Notes: a model not told the origin generated them from the sequence alone. 64,000 nucleotides of DNA from Affinundibacterium flavidum (GCF_014284175.1 NZ_JACOGA010000013.1:88722-152721); one strand, 5' to 3'. Positions 34,958 to 44,759 are shown, counted from the first letter of the stretch. Numbers and translations are program-made.

Positions 34958-36568
34958 ATGAGCGTAATGAGTAATTTAAGTAGTCATTTAGAAAGTGGCG
35001 CAACTAGTGATACAACTAGTGGCACAAACAGTGTCACAAACAGTGGCACGACAGGTAGCATCATCAGTCGTGAAGAAGCGCGTCGCCTCGCAGGTCAATC
35101 CATCATGATACGCATGCCTGAGACGGTACTCGGTAGCGAGATGGCGCATTTTATTCGTGAGCACCATATTCGGGCGATTTGTTTGTTTCGCCAAAATATG
35201 CAAAATCAAGAACAGCTAGCCAAACTGACGGCAGACTTGCGTGCCGTGATGGGGCCAGAAGCCTTGATCGGGATTGATCAGGAAGGTGGAGCTGTGGTGC
35301 GAGCGACCTGGGTGCCGCAGCCTCCGGCGGCGATGTCCTTAGGTGCAAGCCAAGATCCAGAACTGTGCCGCCAGGTTGGTGCAGCCGTCGCGCGTAGCGT
35401 GAAAGCATTAGGCTTTAATTGGAATTTTGCACCAGTCCTAGACCTCAATAATAACGTGAATAATCCTGTCATTTCTGAGCGCTCGTTTGGTGCCGATCCC
35501 GTGCAGGCGCAGCGACTCGCGAGTGCTTGGATGGAAGGCAGTTTGAGTGAGGGTGTGGCATGTTGCATTAAGCACTTTCCTGGGCATGGCGATACGCATG
35601 TGGACTCGCATCGTGATTTACCAGAAGTTGATAAGTCACGAGCGCAGCTAGATGCCTTGGAATTAGCGCCATTTAAAGCCGCTGCAAAAAATGCACCAGC
35701 GATGATGACGGCGCATATTGTTTATCCGCAGATAGATCCAGAAAATCCCGCTACCATGTCGAAAACGATTTTGACGGGCATCTTGCGCGATGAGTGGAAC
35801 TATCACGGTGTAGTGATTACTGACGGCATGGATATGCATGCGATTGCCGGACGTTATGGCGTCGGTGCTGCAGCGGTGAAAGCTCTGGCAGCAGGTGCAG
35901 ATATGGTGATGGCACTCGGCAATACACAAACGCAATTAGAAACGCTGGACGCTCTGACTGAAGCGATTGCCGCGGGTGAAATCGACTATGCGAGTATGCA
36001 GAAAAAAATGGCGCGTATCAGTCAATTGGTCAGCACTTATCCAAGTTTGACTGGTGAATATCCGGCAGCAGTGGATGCGGCAGATCGTCAATTGATGGCG
36101 AAAGCATGGCAACGTGGTTTGACCACGTATCGTGGTGCAAAGCCGCCGAAGACGGGTAGCAAAATACGTCTGGTGATTAGCGCCGATGTCGTGAGTGACG
36201 GTGTTTCCGAAGCGGGAATTCCGGCGCATAAAGTCGCCGCGATGCTGTCGCAAATTTATGAGGTGCAGACTACCACTTTTGACGATGCGACGACGTTTGA
36301 TTGGACTAGTATTCCTGATGATGGAAGTACAGTCATTCTTGTATCAACTGTGCGGATTCGCTACAACGAAAGGGCGCGTCAAAGCTGGAAGCCTGATTTG
36401 CATTTGGTCTTGTGGAATCCATTTCAAAGCTTGGATATTGCGGCACCAGCCTTGATTACCTACGGATTTGCCGATCCGGCGATTGAAGCGGTAGCAGCTT
36501 GGTTGTCTGGCACGGTTGAGGCGCATGGACAAGTTCCCGTAGCTGGATTCGAAGAGCTGGCTGGATGA
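34958..36568 (+). CDS. Glycoside hydrolase family 3 beta-N-acetylhexosaminidase (NagZ-like)
   Basis: The NagZ signature is present: GIDQEGGAVVRAT, KHFPGHGDTHVDSHRDLP (with the catalytic His/Asp loop) and the nucleophile Asp in VVITDGMDMHAI. At 536 residues it is longer than NagZ of E. coli (about 340), having a C-terminal extension of about 180 residues like the GH3 C-terminal domain. There is no signal peptide, so it would cleave imported GlcNAc-containing oligosaccharides or muropeptides in the cytoplasm. Residues about 10-35 (GATSDTTSGTNSVTNSG) come from a short tandem repeat and are probably disordered. Confidence 0.93.
   Translation: MSVMSNLSSHLESGATSDTTSGTNSVTNSGTTGSIISREEARRLAGQSIMIRMPETVLGSEMAHFIREHHIRAICLFRQNMQNQEQLAKLTADLRAVMGPEALIGIDQEGGAVVRATWVPQPPAAMSLGASQDPELCRQVGAAVARSVKALGFNWNFAPVLDLNNNVNNPVISERSFGADPVQAQRLASAWMEGSLSEGVACCIKHFPGHGDTHVDSHRDLPEVDKSRAQLDALELAPFKAAAKNAPAMMTAHIVYPQIDPENPATMSKTILTGILRDEWNYHGVVITDGMDMHAIAGRYGVGAAAVKALAAGADMVMALGNTQTQLETLDALTEAIAAGEIDYASMQKKMARISQLVSTYPSLTGEYPAAVDAADRQLMAKAWQRGLTTYRGAKPPKTGSKIRLVISADVVSDGVSEAGIPAHKVAAMLSQIYEVQTTTFDDATTFDWTSIPDDGSTVILVSTVRIRYNERARQSWKPDLHLVLWNPFQSLDIAAPALITYGFADPAIEAVAAWLSGTVEAHGQVPVAGFEELAG
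34993..35062 (+). repeat. 12-bp degenerate tandem repeat at the 5' end of the GH3 gene
   Basis: Variants of AGTGGCACAAAC/AGTGATACAACT repeat about five times in frame, giving a Thr/Ser/Asn/Gly-rich N-terminal segment. Confidence 0.75.
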
Positions 36569-36640
36569 TGGTTCGCGGTAGTTTGTGATGCTTGTAAGTT
36601 GACCTTATATTCTTTAAGCGAACTCAGAATCTTAAAGAAG

Positions 36641-36674
36641 AAAAAGCCGGAATGTGTGAACATTCCGGCTTTTT
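36641..36674. terminator. Bidirectional terminator between GH3 and permease genes
   Basis: AAGCCGGAATGT-GTGA-ACATTCCGGCTT, a 12-bp perfect stem with a four-base loop and A/T tracts on either side, between two convergent genes. Confidence 0.95.
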
Positions 36675-36710
36675 CATTATTCATTGCATCGATCTATTAT
36701 TGCACTGCGA

Positions 36711-38009
36711 TTACACTGCGAGTGCGGGGTCTGCAGTAAGCTTTTCCTCCGTTGATTTTGGCACTATCCAAAGTGACAGTACGAGCACTGGAATGGCAGA
36801 CAGAATTACCCATAAGAAGAAATGCTTATAGCCTAAAGCCGCTTGTATGTCGCCGCTGAACGTGCGGAATAAGACCAGACCAAGTGCCATGAAACCGGTA
36901 CCAAAGGCGTAATGCGCAGTTTGATATTTACCCACAGACAGCACTTGCATCATGTACAAAATTAATCCAACAAAGCCAAAACCAAAACCAAAGTTCTCTA
37001 TAAAAATAGCTGCTGTAATGATAGTCAGATTGTCAGGCATGGTGCTGGACAGGAAGAAGAAGGCAAGATTAGGCATATTCATGCCGATAATCAAAAACAC
37101 CATGCCACGGCGCAAGCCTAGCCAGCCTGCAAAATAGCCACCGATAATGCTGCCCACGATAAACGCGATCGTACCAGCGGCACCGTAGGCCCATCCCACT
37201 TGTGCCGTTGTCAGTCCTAATCCACCAGCGGCGCGTGAGTCGAGCAGGAATAAGGGCGCAATGGTAGAAACCTGGGCTTCGCCCGCACGAAAGAGCAAGA
37301 TAAATAAAATGCTGAGCCAGATACCTGGTTTCTTAAAGAAATCGATAATGACTTCGATCAAAGTCGCGAAGCCTTCTTTGATTGAAGTTGGTGCGGTCGT
37401 GACTGCTGGATTAGCTGGTAAAGCCCATAGGTGATAGATCGCAATGCCTATGAGCCCCGCACTCATAATTGCAAAGATGACGGCCCACGCTTTTTCTGGT
37501 GGATACTGATATTTGGTTTGCAGGTCACCTGCCAATACGACTAAACCGCCAGAAATAACAAATTTAGAGGCATTATAAAAAGCGCCTTGCCAGCCCGCGA
37601 ATGCGGTCTGTTGCTTAGTGGAGAGGCTAGCAATATATAAGCCATCAGCGGCGATATCGTGGGTAGCAGATGCTAAGGCAACGACACCAAGCAGTGCAAC
37701 CGTGACCGCGACTGAATTGGGTAATTGCAGAGTCAGTGCAATAAGACCCAAAGCGATGCCGCCTATGATTTGAAAGAGCACGACAAAAAAACGCTTATTG
37801 TTCGAGGTTTCCAGTAATGGACTCCAGAGCGGCTTAAAGGTCCAAGCCAATACCAAAATACCAGTCCAATGCCCGATATCTTGGTTTGAAATGCCCATGC
37901 TCTTGAACATCACGCCAGCGACAATTAAGACTACCCATAAAGGAAGCCCTTCCGCAAAATAAAGGGTAGGCACCCAAGTTAGCGGGTGACGTAATTTGCT
38001 GTTATTCAT
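36711..38009 (-). CDS. MFS transporter, AmpG-like, probable amino-sugar permease
   Basis: A 432-residue protein with about twelve membrane helices and AmpG-family landmarks: LPLWVVLIVAGVMFKSMGI, ATHDIAADGLYIASL (the conserved D-x-x-x-D-G loop), WQGAFYNASKFV and GFMALGLVLFRTFSG. AmpG carries GlcNAc-anhydromuropeptides; homologues inside nag loci are thought to import GlcNAc or chitobiose. The operator-like site at 38235-38251 lies upstream of its promoter, placing it in the same regulon. Substrate is inferred from context. Confidence 0.87.
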   Translation of the reverse strand: MNNSKLRHPLTWVPTLYFAEGLPLWVVLIVAGVMFKSMGISNQDIGHWTGILVLAWTFKPLWSPLLETSNNKRFFVVLFQIIGGIALGLIALTLQLPNSVAVTVALLGVVALASATHDIAADGLYIASLSTKQQTAFAGWQGAFYNASKFVISGGLVVLAGDLQTKYQYPPEKAWAVIFAIMSAGLIGIAIYHLWALPANPAVTTAPTSIKEGFATLIEVIIDFFKKPGIWLSILFILLFRAGEAQVSTIAPLFLLDSRAAGGLGLTTAQVGWAYGAAGTIAFIVGSIIGGYFAGWLGLRRGMVFLIIGMNMPNLAFFFLSSTMPDNLTIITAAIFIENFGFGFGFVGLILYMMQVLSVGKYQTAHYAFGTGFMALGLVLFRTFSGDIQAALGYKHFFLWVILSAIPVLVLSLWIVPKSTEEKLTADPALAV

Positions 38010-38189
38010 CTAAAAATCTCCGGTGTGAAATCACATTGCTGCAATTTTTGACTGTGTGGTTCTTTATATCGCTTAACAATTTCGATCAGTAACTTGTGTG
38101 TAGTCGCGTATCTAGTTGTATATCTAGTTGTGTAGTGGGTTGTGTATCGGGTTGCGCATTTATTTGTGCAATTACTTGAGTGAACTAGA

Positions 38190-38251
38190 AACATACTAGC
38201 CCCACAAGTATAGGTCAACTGGTTTTACATAAATAATGCCACTTAAGTACC
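38190..38251 (-). promoter_or_regulatory. Promoter and operator-like site of the permease gene
   Basis: On the minus strand GGTACTTAAGTGGCATT (38251-38235), a variant of the nag operator with both half-sites one base off, is followed by TTGACC (38218-38213), a 17-base spacer and TATGTT (38195-38190). The operator lies about 16 bases upstream of the -35, further than in the other two promoters. Confidence 0.55.
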
Positions 38252-38426
38252 AATATACAACTATACGGTGATTTTTTCGTTTGATTTCTTGCGGAAAATT
38301 ATACGGAGAATTACAGTAATCACTTCTAATTCATTCTAATGTAGTCTAAATTTTTATGAATCACCAACAAATCGATGCATGTTTGTGAAGATCTTTGCCT
38401 TCAATTGATGTATTCATCCTATTTGT

Positions 38427-38438
38427 TAAAGTGGTATT
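38427..38438 (+). promoter_or_regulatory. Single nag operator half-site before the NagX-like gene
   Basis: TAAAGTGGTATT matches the core of the nag operators. TTGATG (38405-38410) with a 16-base spacer puts TAAAGT at the -10 position, so a bound repressor would cover the -10 element. Confidence 0.45.
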
Positions 38439-38543
38439 GTGTTTTTTTGCGTTGATGGTGATAGGCAGAGCGTTATTTGGGTGATTCTTAAGAGCAAATT
38501 TGAGCGTTTTTTCACCGCATTCTTGCGGTTGATTGAGGAAGCA

Positions 38544-39629
38544 ATGGGTGCAGAAAAAGTAATGAATCAGCGATTTTTATCAATAGATGCTTTGCGTGGA
38601 TTAACCGTCGCGGCAATGTTATTAGTCAATAATGCAGGTGACTGGGATCATGTGTATTGGTGGCTGGAACATGCAGCATGGGAGGGGACGACACCTGCAG
38701 ATTTTATCTTTCCATTTTTCTTGGTTATCGTTGGTGTGTCTTTGTATTTAGCATTCACTCCAAAGCTTGAACAAGGCGTCGCCAGTCGGCAATTATGGAA
38801 CAGCGTGGTGTGGCGCGCATGTAAAATTTTTGCTTTGGGCGTGCTTCTACATTTGATTGCGATGCTCTTGATTCCCGGTCGTGAATTTCGATTACTAGGT
38901 GTGCTGCAGCGAATCGGGATTTGTTTTTTTGTTGCTGGATCGATACTGATTTATGTACGTTCTTTGCGTGCACAGGGCTTGATGATTGTCGGCATACTAG
39001 TTGGATACTGGTATCTCTTGGCGAGTGCTGGTTCGTATCAAGCGCATCTGAATTTGGCCGATCAAATCGATACTCGCTGGCTGGGGCATTTCGCTTACAG
39101 TTTCGACGTTAAGACGGGCTTGGCACAAGAGCCGGAAGGAATTCTTAGTACACTTCCAGCAATTGCTTCGGTATTGTTCGGCATTCAAGCTGGAGCATTT
39201 TTGCGTCAAAAGCAAGCACAGCGACTGTGGCAATGTGGGGTGCTACTCGTGCTACTGGGATGGCTGTGGTCGTTCGCTTTGCCTTTGAATAAGAGTCTAT
39301 GGACATCATCGTTTGTGTTGTGGACTACAGGCTTCGCCTATTTGTTGATGTGGCTCATGCATCGTTTGATTGATGTGGCTAAGTGGCCTGCATTCGGTTT
39401 AAGTTTCGGCGTGAACGCCATTGCGGCCTACGGTGGATCTTGGATGGTGACCTGTCTTTTGGCGGCCAGTGGATTGATGGAGTTGATTTATCCAAAGTGG
39501 TTTACTCACAGCCTGACCCCTGTGGTTGGCGCATACATGAGCTCCTTCTTATTTGCTTTGCTGTTCACTGGTATGTTTGCTGTGCTGATGTTCTTTCTGC
39601 GCAAGCGTGGATGGCGATTTTCTATTTAA
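38544..39629 (+). CDS. nagX: NagX-like membrane acyltransferase (DUF5009/heparan-glucosaminide N-acetyltransferase type)
   Basis: A 361-residue membrane protein with about ten helices and the family opening RFLSIDALRGLTVAAMLLVNN, GDWDHVYWWLEHAAWEG, FPFFLVIVGVSLYLAF and VLQRIGICFFVAG. Relatives acetylate glucosamine residues across a membrane; in proteobacterial GlcNAc loci the gene is called nagX and its exact role is not settled. I chose ATG 38544 because GAGGAAG lies 3-9 bases upstream; earlier in-frame starts add residues that do not match the family. Confidence 0.85.
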   Translation: MGAEKVMNQRFLSIDALRGLTVAAMLLVNNAGDWDHVYWWLEHAAWEGTTPADFIFPFFLVIVGVSLYLAFTPKLEQGVASRQLWNSVVWRACKIFALGVLLHLIAMLLIPGREFRLLGVLQRIGICFFVAGSILIYVRSLRAQGLMIVGILVGYWYLLASAGSYQAHLNLADQIDTRWLGHFAYSFDVKTGLAQEPEGILSTLPAIASVLFGIQAGAFLRQKQAQRLWQCGVLLVLLGWLWSFALPLNKSLWTSSFVLWTTGFAYLLMWLMHRLIDVAKWPAFGLSFGVNAIAAYGGSWMVTCLLAASGLMELIYPKWFTHSLTPVVGAYMSSFLFALLFTGMFAVLMFFLRKRGWRFSI

Positions 39630-39819
39630 CTCTAGGCGATGTTTCGTTGTCGAAATAAAAATGTTCAAGTGCGGAGTGTTGCATTATTAGATACCAAGAA
39701 AGAAGAAAAGCAGGCACGTCATTAATACTCTGATAGGATATATAACAAGTACATAGCTGAACTTCTCTGTCGATAGTTCAGCATGTGGGCGTAGACCGTA
39801 TATCTTTTTGGGGTATTGC

Positions 39820-40956
39820 ATGTCGAACAAACGCATTTCTATGTCAGATATCGTCATCGGCCAGCCGCTGCAATGGGATATCTTTGGCGCGGATGGCAAT
39901 CTGTTATTGCGGCGTGGGTTTGTCGTGAGTAGTAGCCATCAGGTTGAAACGCTGATAGAACGTGGGCTGTATGTTGATGGCGAAACACTCGAACAATCGG
40001 CACGCGATAAAAAAGCACAAAAAGTTGTAGAACAACCCTCCGTTGTCAGGATCATCTCTCAAGTGCGTAATGATTTACGTACTTTGTCTTATAACTTGAG
40101 TAGCGAGCCAAATGCTCGTGAAAAATTTCTCACGCTGGCGAAGTATGTTTTATTGGCGACCCGGATCGACACCGACGTTGCACTCGGCTGCATACTTTTA
40201 CATCAAGAAGGCAATTACTCTTCGCGTCACTGTGTAGACAGTGCGGTGGTTTCGATAGTGATCGGTAGAGCCTTAAAAAAAACCGAAGAAGAATTGATTC
40301 TGTTGGCTGCTGCCTGCCTTACTATGAACCTCAGCATGCTGCGTCAGCAAGAGCGTTTGCAGGAAAAAAGCGAGGGCTTAAATGCTGAAGAGCAGGACTT
40401 GATTTTTAATCATCCGCAACAAAGCGTACAGCAATTAATGAACGCCGGAATTCGCGATGAGGCTTGGTTGTCCTGGGTTTTACATCACCATGAAAATGAA
40501 GATGGTAGCGGCTACCCAAATAAAAAACGCAGCGCAGAAATCCCGCAAAATGCAAAAATTATTTCGATTGCCGATCGATATTGCGCACGTGTCTGCGCCC
40601 GTAGTTACCGTAAATCTTTGTTGCCGAATGCGGCCTTGCGCGATATTCTGATTGGTGGAAAAACGACCGTAGATTTGATGTTGGTTACCTTGTTTATTCG
40701 CGAGCTAGGCACTTATCCTATAGGCACTTTTGTCCGTCTTGAAGATGGGGCGATTGGTGTCGTGACGAGCAAGGGTGCGACCACTACGACGCCTTATGTA
40801 CACTGTTTATTAGGTCCACGCGGGGTTGCTTTGGCTTCGCCGATTAAGCGCGACACTCAAAAGCCTCTGCATGCGATCAGGGAAGTACTGCATCGCGATC
40901 AAGTCATCATGCGATTTAGTATGCGACAGTTATGGGGTGATGTGGCTGCTCAATAG
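39820..40956 (+). CDS. Degenerate HD-GYP domain protein
   Basis: About 378 residues. The N-terminal part (DIVIGQPLQWDIFGADGNLLLRRG) is the small domain often found before HD-GYP, and the C-terminal half is HD-GYP-like. HHHENEDGSGYPN, NHPQQS and the trailing SIADRYCARVCARSYRK are preserved, but the metal-binding HD pair expected in an ALLHDIGK-like motif is replaced by CLTMNLSM. Active HD-GYP proteins hydrolyse c-di-GMP; this one has probably lost catalysis and may bind the nucleotide or a partner. The start at ATG 39820 follows GGGG. A two-receiver regulator follows 67 bases after the stop. Confidence 0.87.
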   Translation: MSNKRISMSDIVIGQPLQWDIFGADGNLLLRRGFVVSSSHQVETLIERGLYVDGETLEQSARDKKAQKVVEQPSVVRIISQVRNDLRTLSYNLSSEPNAREKFLTLAKYVLLATRIDTDVALGCILLHQEGNYSSRHCVDSAVVSIVIGRALKKTEEELILLAAACLTMNLSMLRQQERLQEKSEGLNAEEQDLIFNHPQQSVQQLMNAGIRDEAWLSWVLHHHENEDGSGYPNKKRSAEIPQNAKIISIADRYCARVCARSYRKSLLPNAALRDILIGGKTTVDLMLVTLFIRELGTYPIGTFVRLEDGAIGVVTSKGATTTTPYVHCLLGPRGVALASPIKRDTQKPLHAIREVLHRDQVIMRFSMRQLWGDVAAQ

Positions 40957-41023
40957 TTACTGCACAATAAGTTTGCGGTCTAGCATATTGACGATCATTA
41001 TTTAATTGGGAATTGATAATAAA

Positions 41024-41923
41024 ATGACGCAAAATACTTTTGAATTTGAGGACGCTGGTGCAAACGATGCGTCCAAAAAGCCCAGCGAATTAGACCTTGA
41101 AATGAACGCACAGCCGTCTACAGAACTGAATGTGAATGCGCAAGTCGATGACGAAGTCACCAGACATCCCGATTTAGTCTATGTCTATTCCGATAGCGTT
41201 AGTTATGCGCATGAATTAGCCGATGCCTTGAGTATCTATGGGCATGAAGTATTGGGATTTTCTGATCTAGATGAATTTCGCTCGGCTATCTTGGTGCGTG
41301 CGCCGTCAGCCGCTGTCCTGGATATTGATGCTTCCGGTGGACGATTGGCAAAAGATTCTATGGCCGCAAGGGTGATCACAAGTTTTCCGGTGATTTATGT
41401 ATCCTCAAATGATAATTTTGATGATCGCTTGCTCGCAGTGAGGGAGGGAGCCGAGGGTTACTTCATTAAACCTGTCGATGTACAAGCATTGAGCGTCAGA
41501 GTTGATGAAAAAATCGCTCAGAATACGATACGTTCGTATCGCATCTTGGTGGTTGATGATGATGAGTTCTTTTTGAGTTTTTTTGATGCTGTGTTAAGTA
41601 GCGCTGGTATGCATGTTAAAGGTCTGATTGACCCCACGCAGATTTTGGAATCGATTAAGAAATTCAAACCAGAACTCATTTTGACCGACTTGTATATGCC
41701 GCAGTGTAATGGCATTGAAATGGCAAAAGTAGTGCGACAAAATAACCACTATATTGACATTCCTATCGTCTTTTTATCGTCTGAGACTGAAATGCAAAAG
41801 CAACTGGGCGCATTAGAAACGGGTGCCGATGAATTTCTGACGAAACCTATCGATCCTGAAAAGCTGATTTCATCTGTGGCCACGCGTGCAGAACGATATC
41901 GCAATTTGCGGAAAAATGCCTAA
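41024..41923 (+). CDS. Response regulator with two receiver domains and no output domain
   Basis: About 299 residues from ATG 41024 (a TTG at 41006 is possible). After an acidic, disordered N-terminus of about 45 residues comes a first receiver (LVYVYSDSVSYAHELADAL, VLDIDASGG, FIKPVD) whose acidic pair is partly lost, and a second canonical receiver (RILVVDDDEFFLSFFDAV, LILTDLYMPQCNG with the phospho-acceptor Asp, FLSSETE, FLTKPIDPEKL). No DNA-binding or enzymatic domain follows. With the degenerate HD-GYP gene just upstream it probably forms a signalling pair acting by protein contact. Confidence 0.9.
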   Translation: MTQNTFEFEDAGANDASKKPSELDLEMNAQPSTELNVNAQVDDEVTRHPDLVYVYSDSVSYAHELADALSIYGHEVLGFSDLDEFRSAILVRAPSAAVLDIDASGGRLAKDSMAARVITSFPVIYVSSNDNFDDRLLAVREGAEGYFIKPVDVQALSVRVDEKIAQNTIRSYRILVVDDDEFFLSFFDAVLSSAGMHVKGLIDPTQILESIKKFKPELILTDLYMPQCNGIEMAKVVRQNNHYIDIPIVFLSSETEMQKQLGALETGADEFLTKPIDPEKLISSVATRAERYRNLRKNA

Positions 41924-41981
41924 AGCGATTGTCTGTTAATTTGGCTTCTGACAGGTATGTTGAAGTCAGGACAGGTATTCA

Positions 41982-43754
41982 TTATGGATAAAATATTTTG
42001 GGCAGATAGTTCGACGCCTTGGTCGCATTGATTTCAAAATAGAGCATGTGATTGCTTTCGCTGCGGGCTGCAATACCTTTTGCGACATCTGCCTTGTTGT
42101 TGAGATAGTCGGCAGGCAAGAAGACTTTTTGCAGCACGGTTTTGCCGCGCACATCTACTAGAGTTAATTCTAATGCTGGCCATTCTTGCACGGTATTGCT
42201 CTTATTTTGAATCTGAAATGCCAGTGTATTGATCTTCAATTCTTCATTCAAAATCAGTAACTCATGGCCAGTCACTTCCAACATGTAACGCTCGGCCGGT
42301 AAGCTAATCTTACACGATAGCAATTGGCAAGCTCGCACGAGATGCGGTTTGGTTGCCGGCATTTCGGCTGCAATCGTTGAGCGCAAGAAGAAGATACTTT
42401 GTGCTGCGACGCCAAGAAGCAAAAATAAGCAGACCAGTGATAGTCCGAAGCTCATCCATTTGCCGTAACGATCTTGTTTTTCTGCTTGCAGAACAAAGCC
42501 AGGTTTATGTTGGGTTTGATCATCGTCTGCAGAGTCTTCTTCGCTTTTGCTATCAACAGCTGGTGTATCTATTTCTGTGGAGCCGCCCGAGCTTTCTTTG
42601 CTCAGGGCTTTGACCGGTGCTTTTCTGCTGACAAGGTCGTCTTGAGCGCGCAATGCTTCATCGGCAGCGAAAGCAGCTAATAATGATTGTTCGTCGAAAC
42701 CTGGTTCATTTTTAGACCACTCTTCGGCATCGTCGTCTAAGATCGCGGCGCGGTTTTCTAATTCTAATTGATGTAATAGATCTGCCTGCTCAACTAGTTC
42801 ACGTTCTTCGCTAGTCAGTTCAAATTCTAGCCCACTCGTTAAGTCAGGCGCTTTTCTTTGATTTGCAGGAGCCGGTGGGGCACCCAATTCAGGTTCTATC
42901 GTTTCAAGTTGTGCTGAAAACTGGCGCATCAAGTTTTTTTGCAGATCGAGTTCCGCTGGCGCAATCGAAGCTGCTGCTTGTCCAGCATCGGACAAGGCAT
43001 CGTGCTCGTCTGGTCCGTGAGCGTCCACGTCTTCTACTTCACCTACTTCGCTTACTTCGTCCACTGCGTGCGCGATTGTGGAGTGACTAACGTCAGATGT
43101 TGCGTCTTCGGTTTGTGATTCTTGTAGCGCTTGCTGTGTTGCTTCCACGCCTTCAAGTTCTGTATCGTTCGCGGTGAGCGCATCGGCAGTAAGGTCTTCA
43201 CCTGAAATCGATTCCACAGAGTCAGGTTCTGGCTCTGCGGTTTGCGCTGGAGTTTCTGCTGAAAGCTCTGGCGTTACTTGCTCTGTATGCGTTACGACTG
43301 CGTCGTTGATTTGAATGTCGGCATCTTTGTCGCCATTACTGTCGTTATTCTCGTCACCGTCATCGCTCGCATCCATATCATTCTCGGTCGCGTCTACCGT
43401 CGCTGATGTCGCTGATTCAGGTTGATGTGTCGGCGGAAGCGGCTGCTCGTGCGGAGTAGTTTCAAATGCTGCGCCTGTAATTTTCGATTTTTCTACAAGC
43501 TCAATGCTCGGTGTTTCTGAATTTGAATTAGTGGCGCTAACATCGGATGTTACTGATGTTTTAGCCGTCGACTCTACTGGAGTTTGTTCTGCAGGTGCTT
43601 GCCTAGGTTTTTCACCCGGTGCAAGTAAATACTCAATGCCATTGAAGGTTCGATTGCACGAGCCACAACGTACTAAGCCAGCGTGTAGTTTTAGCTGGTC
43701 GTTAGCGACCCGAAAGCTGGTATAGCAGTGAGGACATTGGGTCGCGAGCGCCAT
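41982..43754 (-). CDS. Zinc-ribbon and DUF3426 domain protein
   Basis: A 590-residue protein. Residues 1-40 are the MJ0042-type zinc finger (CPHCYTSFRV, LVRCGSCNRTF). Residues about 55-430 are a very acidic, Ser/Thr/Glu-rich, low-complexity stretch, longer than is usual for this family. One membrane helix (MSFGLSLVCLFLLLGVAAQSIFFL, about 440-465) leads to a C-terminal DUF3426 domain (ELLILNEELKINTLAFQIQNK, PALELTLVD). It follows prmA by 25 bases on the same strand, the standard betaproteobacterial arrangement. Function is unknown; topology suggests a cytoplasmic finger and a periplasmic domain. Confidence 0.9.
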   Translation of the reverse strand: MALATQCPHCYTSFRVANDQLKLHAGLVRCGSCNRTFNGIEYLLAPGEKPRQAPAEQTPVESTAKTSVTSDVSATNSNSETPSIELVEKSKITGAAFETTPHEQPLPPTHQPESATSATVDATENDMDASDDGDENNDSNGDKDADIQINDAVVTHTEQVTPELSAETPAQTAEPEPDSVESISGEDLTADALTANDTELEGVEATQQALQESQTEDATSDVSHSTIAHAVDEVSEVGEVEDVDAHGPDEHDALSDAGQAAASIAPAELDLQKNLMRQFSAQLETIEPELGAPPAPANQRKAPDLTSGLEFELTSEERELVEQADLLHQLELENRAAILDDDAEEWSKNEPGFDEQSLLAAFAADEALRAQDDLVSRKAPVKALSKESSGGSTEIDTPAVDSKSEEDSADDDQTQHKPGFVLQAEKQDRYGKWMSFGLSLVCLFLLLGVAAQSIFFLRSTIAAEMPATKPHLVRACQLLSCKISLPAERYMLEVTGHELLILNEELKINTLAFQIQNKSNTVQEWPALELTLVDVRGKTVLQKVFLPADYLNNKADVAKGIAARSESNHMLYFEINATKASNYLPKIFYP

Positions 43755-43779
43755 GATGATAGTAAGTCGTTGAGTATGA

Positions 43780-44700
43780 TTAACTTGCTGAAGCGTTACG
43801 GCGACCGTGTAAGGCTACCCAGCCTTCACGTTCTTGCCACACGCTCAATTGGATAAATGGTGCGTAGGCCGCTGCAACTTCTTCTGCCTGACGTGCGAGT
43901 ACGCCGGATAAAATCAAAGCGCCGCCGGGCGCAACACGACCAGAAAGCATAGGTGCCATCAGCTTTAATGGGCTGGATAAAATATTCGCTACGACGACAT
44001 CAAATTGATGTGAGGCCGGATATTTTTCGCCGAACTCTTCAGGAAGAGAAAATTCAATCTCGCATTGATTGCGTTCTGCATTGAAATTTGCTGATTCAAT
44101 GGCTTGCGGGTCAATATCAACACCGATGACTTTATTCGCTTCCAATTTTTTGGCAACCATAGCCAAAATGCCTGAACCACATCCGTAATCGAGTACTGAT
44201 AAATTTTGTGGTGCATGGGCTTCCAGCCATTCCATACATAAACGAGTAGTAGGGTGGCTACCTGTGCCAAATGCGAGGCCAGGATCTAATTCCAATACCA
44301 AGGCTTGTGGGTCTGGAATTTCATGCCAGCTAGGAACTACCCAAATATTTTTGCCGATATGAATGGGTTCGAATTGAGATTGAGTTAAGCGCACCCAGTC
44401 TTGTTCTTCGACATTCCGAGTAGTGAAAGCGGGAACCTCTGCTAGCTTAATTGAAGCTGCGGCGTTGGCTACTAAGGCGGCGTGATCAATGTCGGTATCT
44501 GCCAGCGCAACTACGCGACTGCGTTCCCACGCGCGTTCGGTGATCTCCATGCCGGGTTCGCCAAACAAAGGTTTCTCGGCGTCTGTACCTTCATCAGCAT
44601 CTTCTACTGAAACAGATAAAGCACCAGCGTCCATTAAAGCATCGGATAGATTTTCTGCATGATCGCGTGCTACTTCAATGATGATTTCTACCCAGGCCAT
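43780..44700 (-). CDS. prmA: Ribosomal protein L11 methyltransferase
   Basis: PrmA trimethylates ribosomal protein L11 using S-adenosylmethionine. At 306 residues it shows the substrate-binding N-terminal domain (WVEIIIEVARDHAENLSDALMD, GALSVSVEDADEGT) and the methyltransferase core: LDYGCGSGILAM, GVDIDPQAIESANFNA and the NPPF-equivalent VANILSSPLKLMAP. GAGAG precedes the ATG. It lies downstream of the accC terminator, so it has its own promoter, and it precedes the DUF3426 gene. Confidence 0.96.
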   Translation of the reverse strand: MAWVEIIIEVARDHAENLSDALMDAGALSVSVEDADEGTDAEKPLFGEPGMEITERAWERSRVVALADTDIDHAALVANAAASIKLAEVPAFTTRNVEEQDWVRLTQSQFEPIHIGKNIWVVPSWHEIPDPQALVLELDPGLAFGTGSHPTTRLCMEWLEAHAPQNLSVLDYGCGSGILAMVAKKLEANKVIGVDIDPQAIESANFNAERNQCEIEFSLPEEFGEKYPASHQFDVVVANILSSPLKLMAPMLSGRVAPGGALILSGVLARQAEEVAAAYAPFIQLSVWQEREGWVALHGRRNASAS

Positions 44701-44759
44701 AATGTGCTCTCAAATTCTAAAAACATGTTCGTACGCATCAAAATAGCGACGAATTAAAT

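Larger units (their letters stand above)
38010..38543. promoter_or_regulatory. Divergent regulatory spacer between permease and NagX-like genes
   Basis: No gene is supported in these 530 bases. They hold short GTTGTRTATCTA-type repeats (about 38100-38160) in the permease leader, the permease promoter and operator, an AT-rich stretch, and a single operator-like TAAAGTGGTATT (38427-38438) ahead of the NagX-like gene. Confidence 0.55.
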
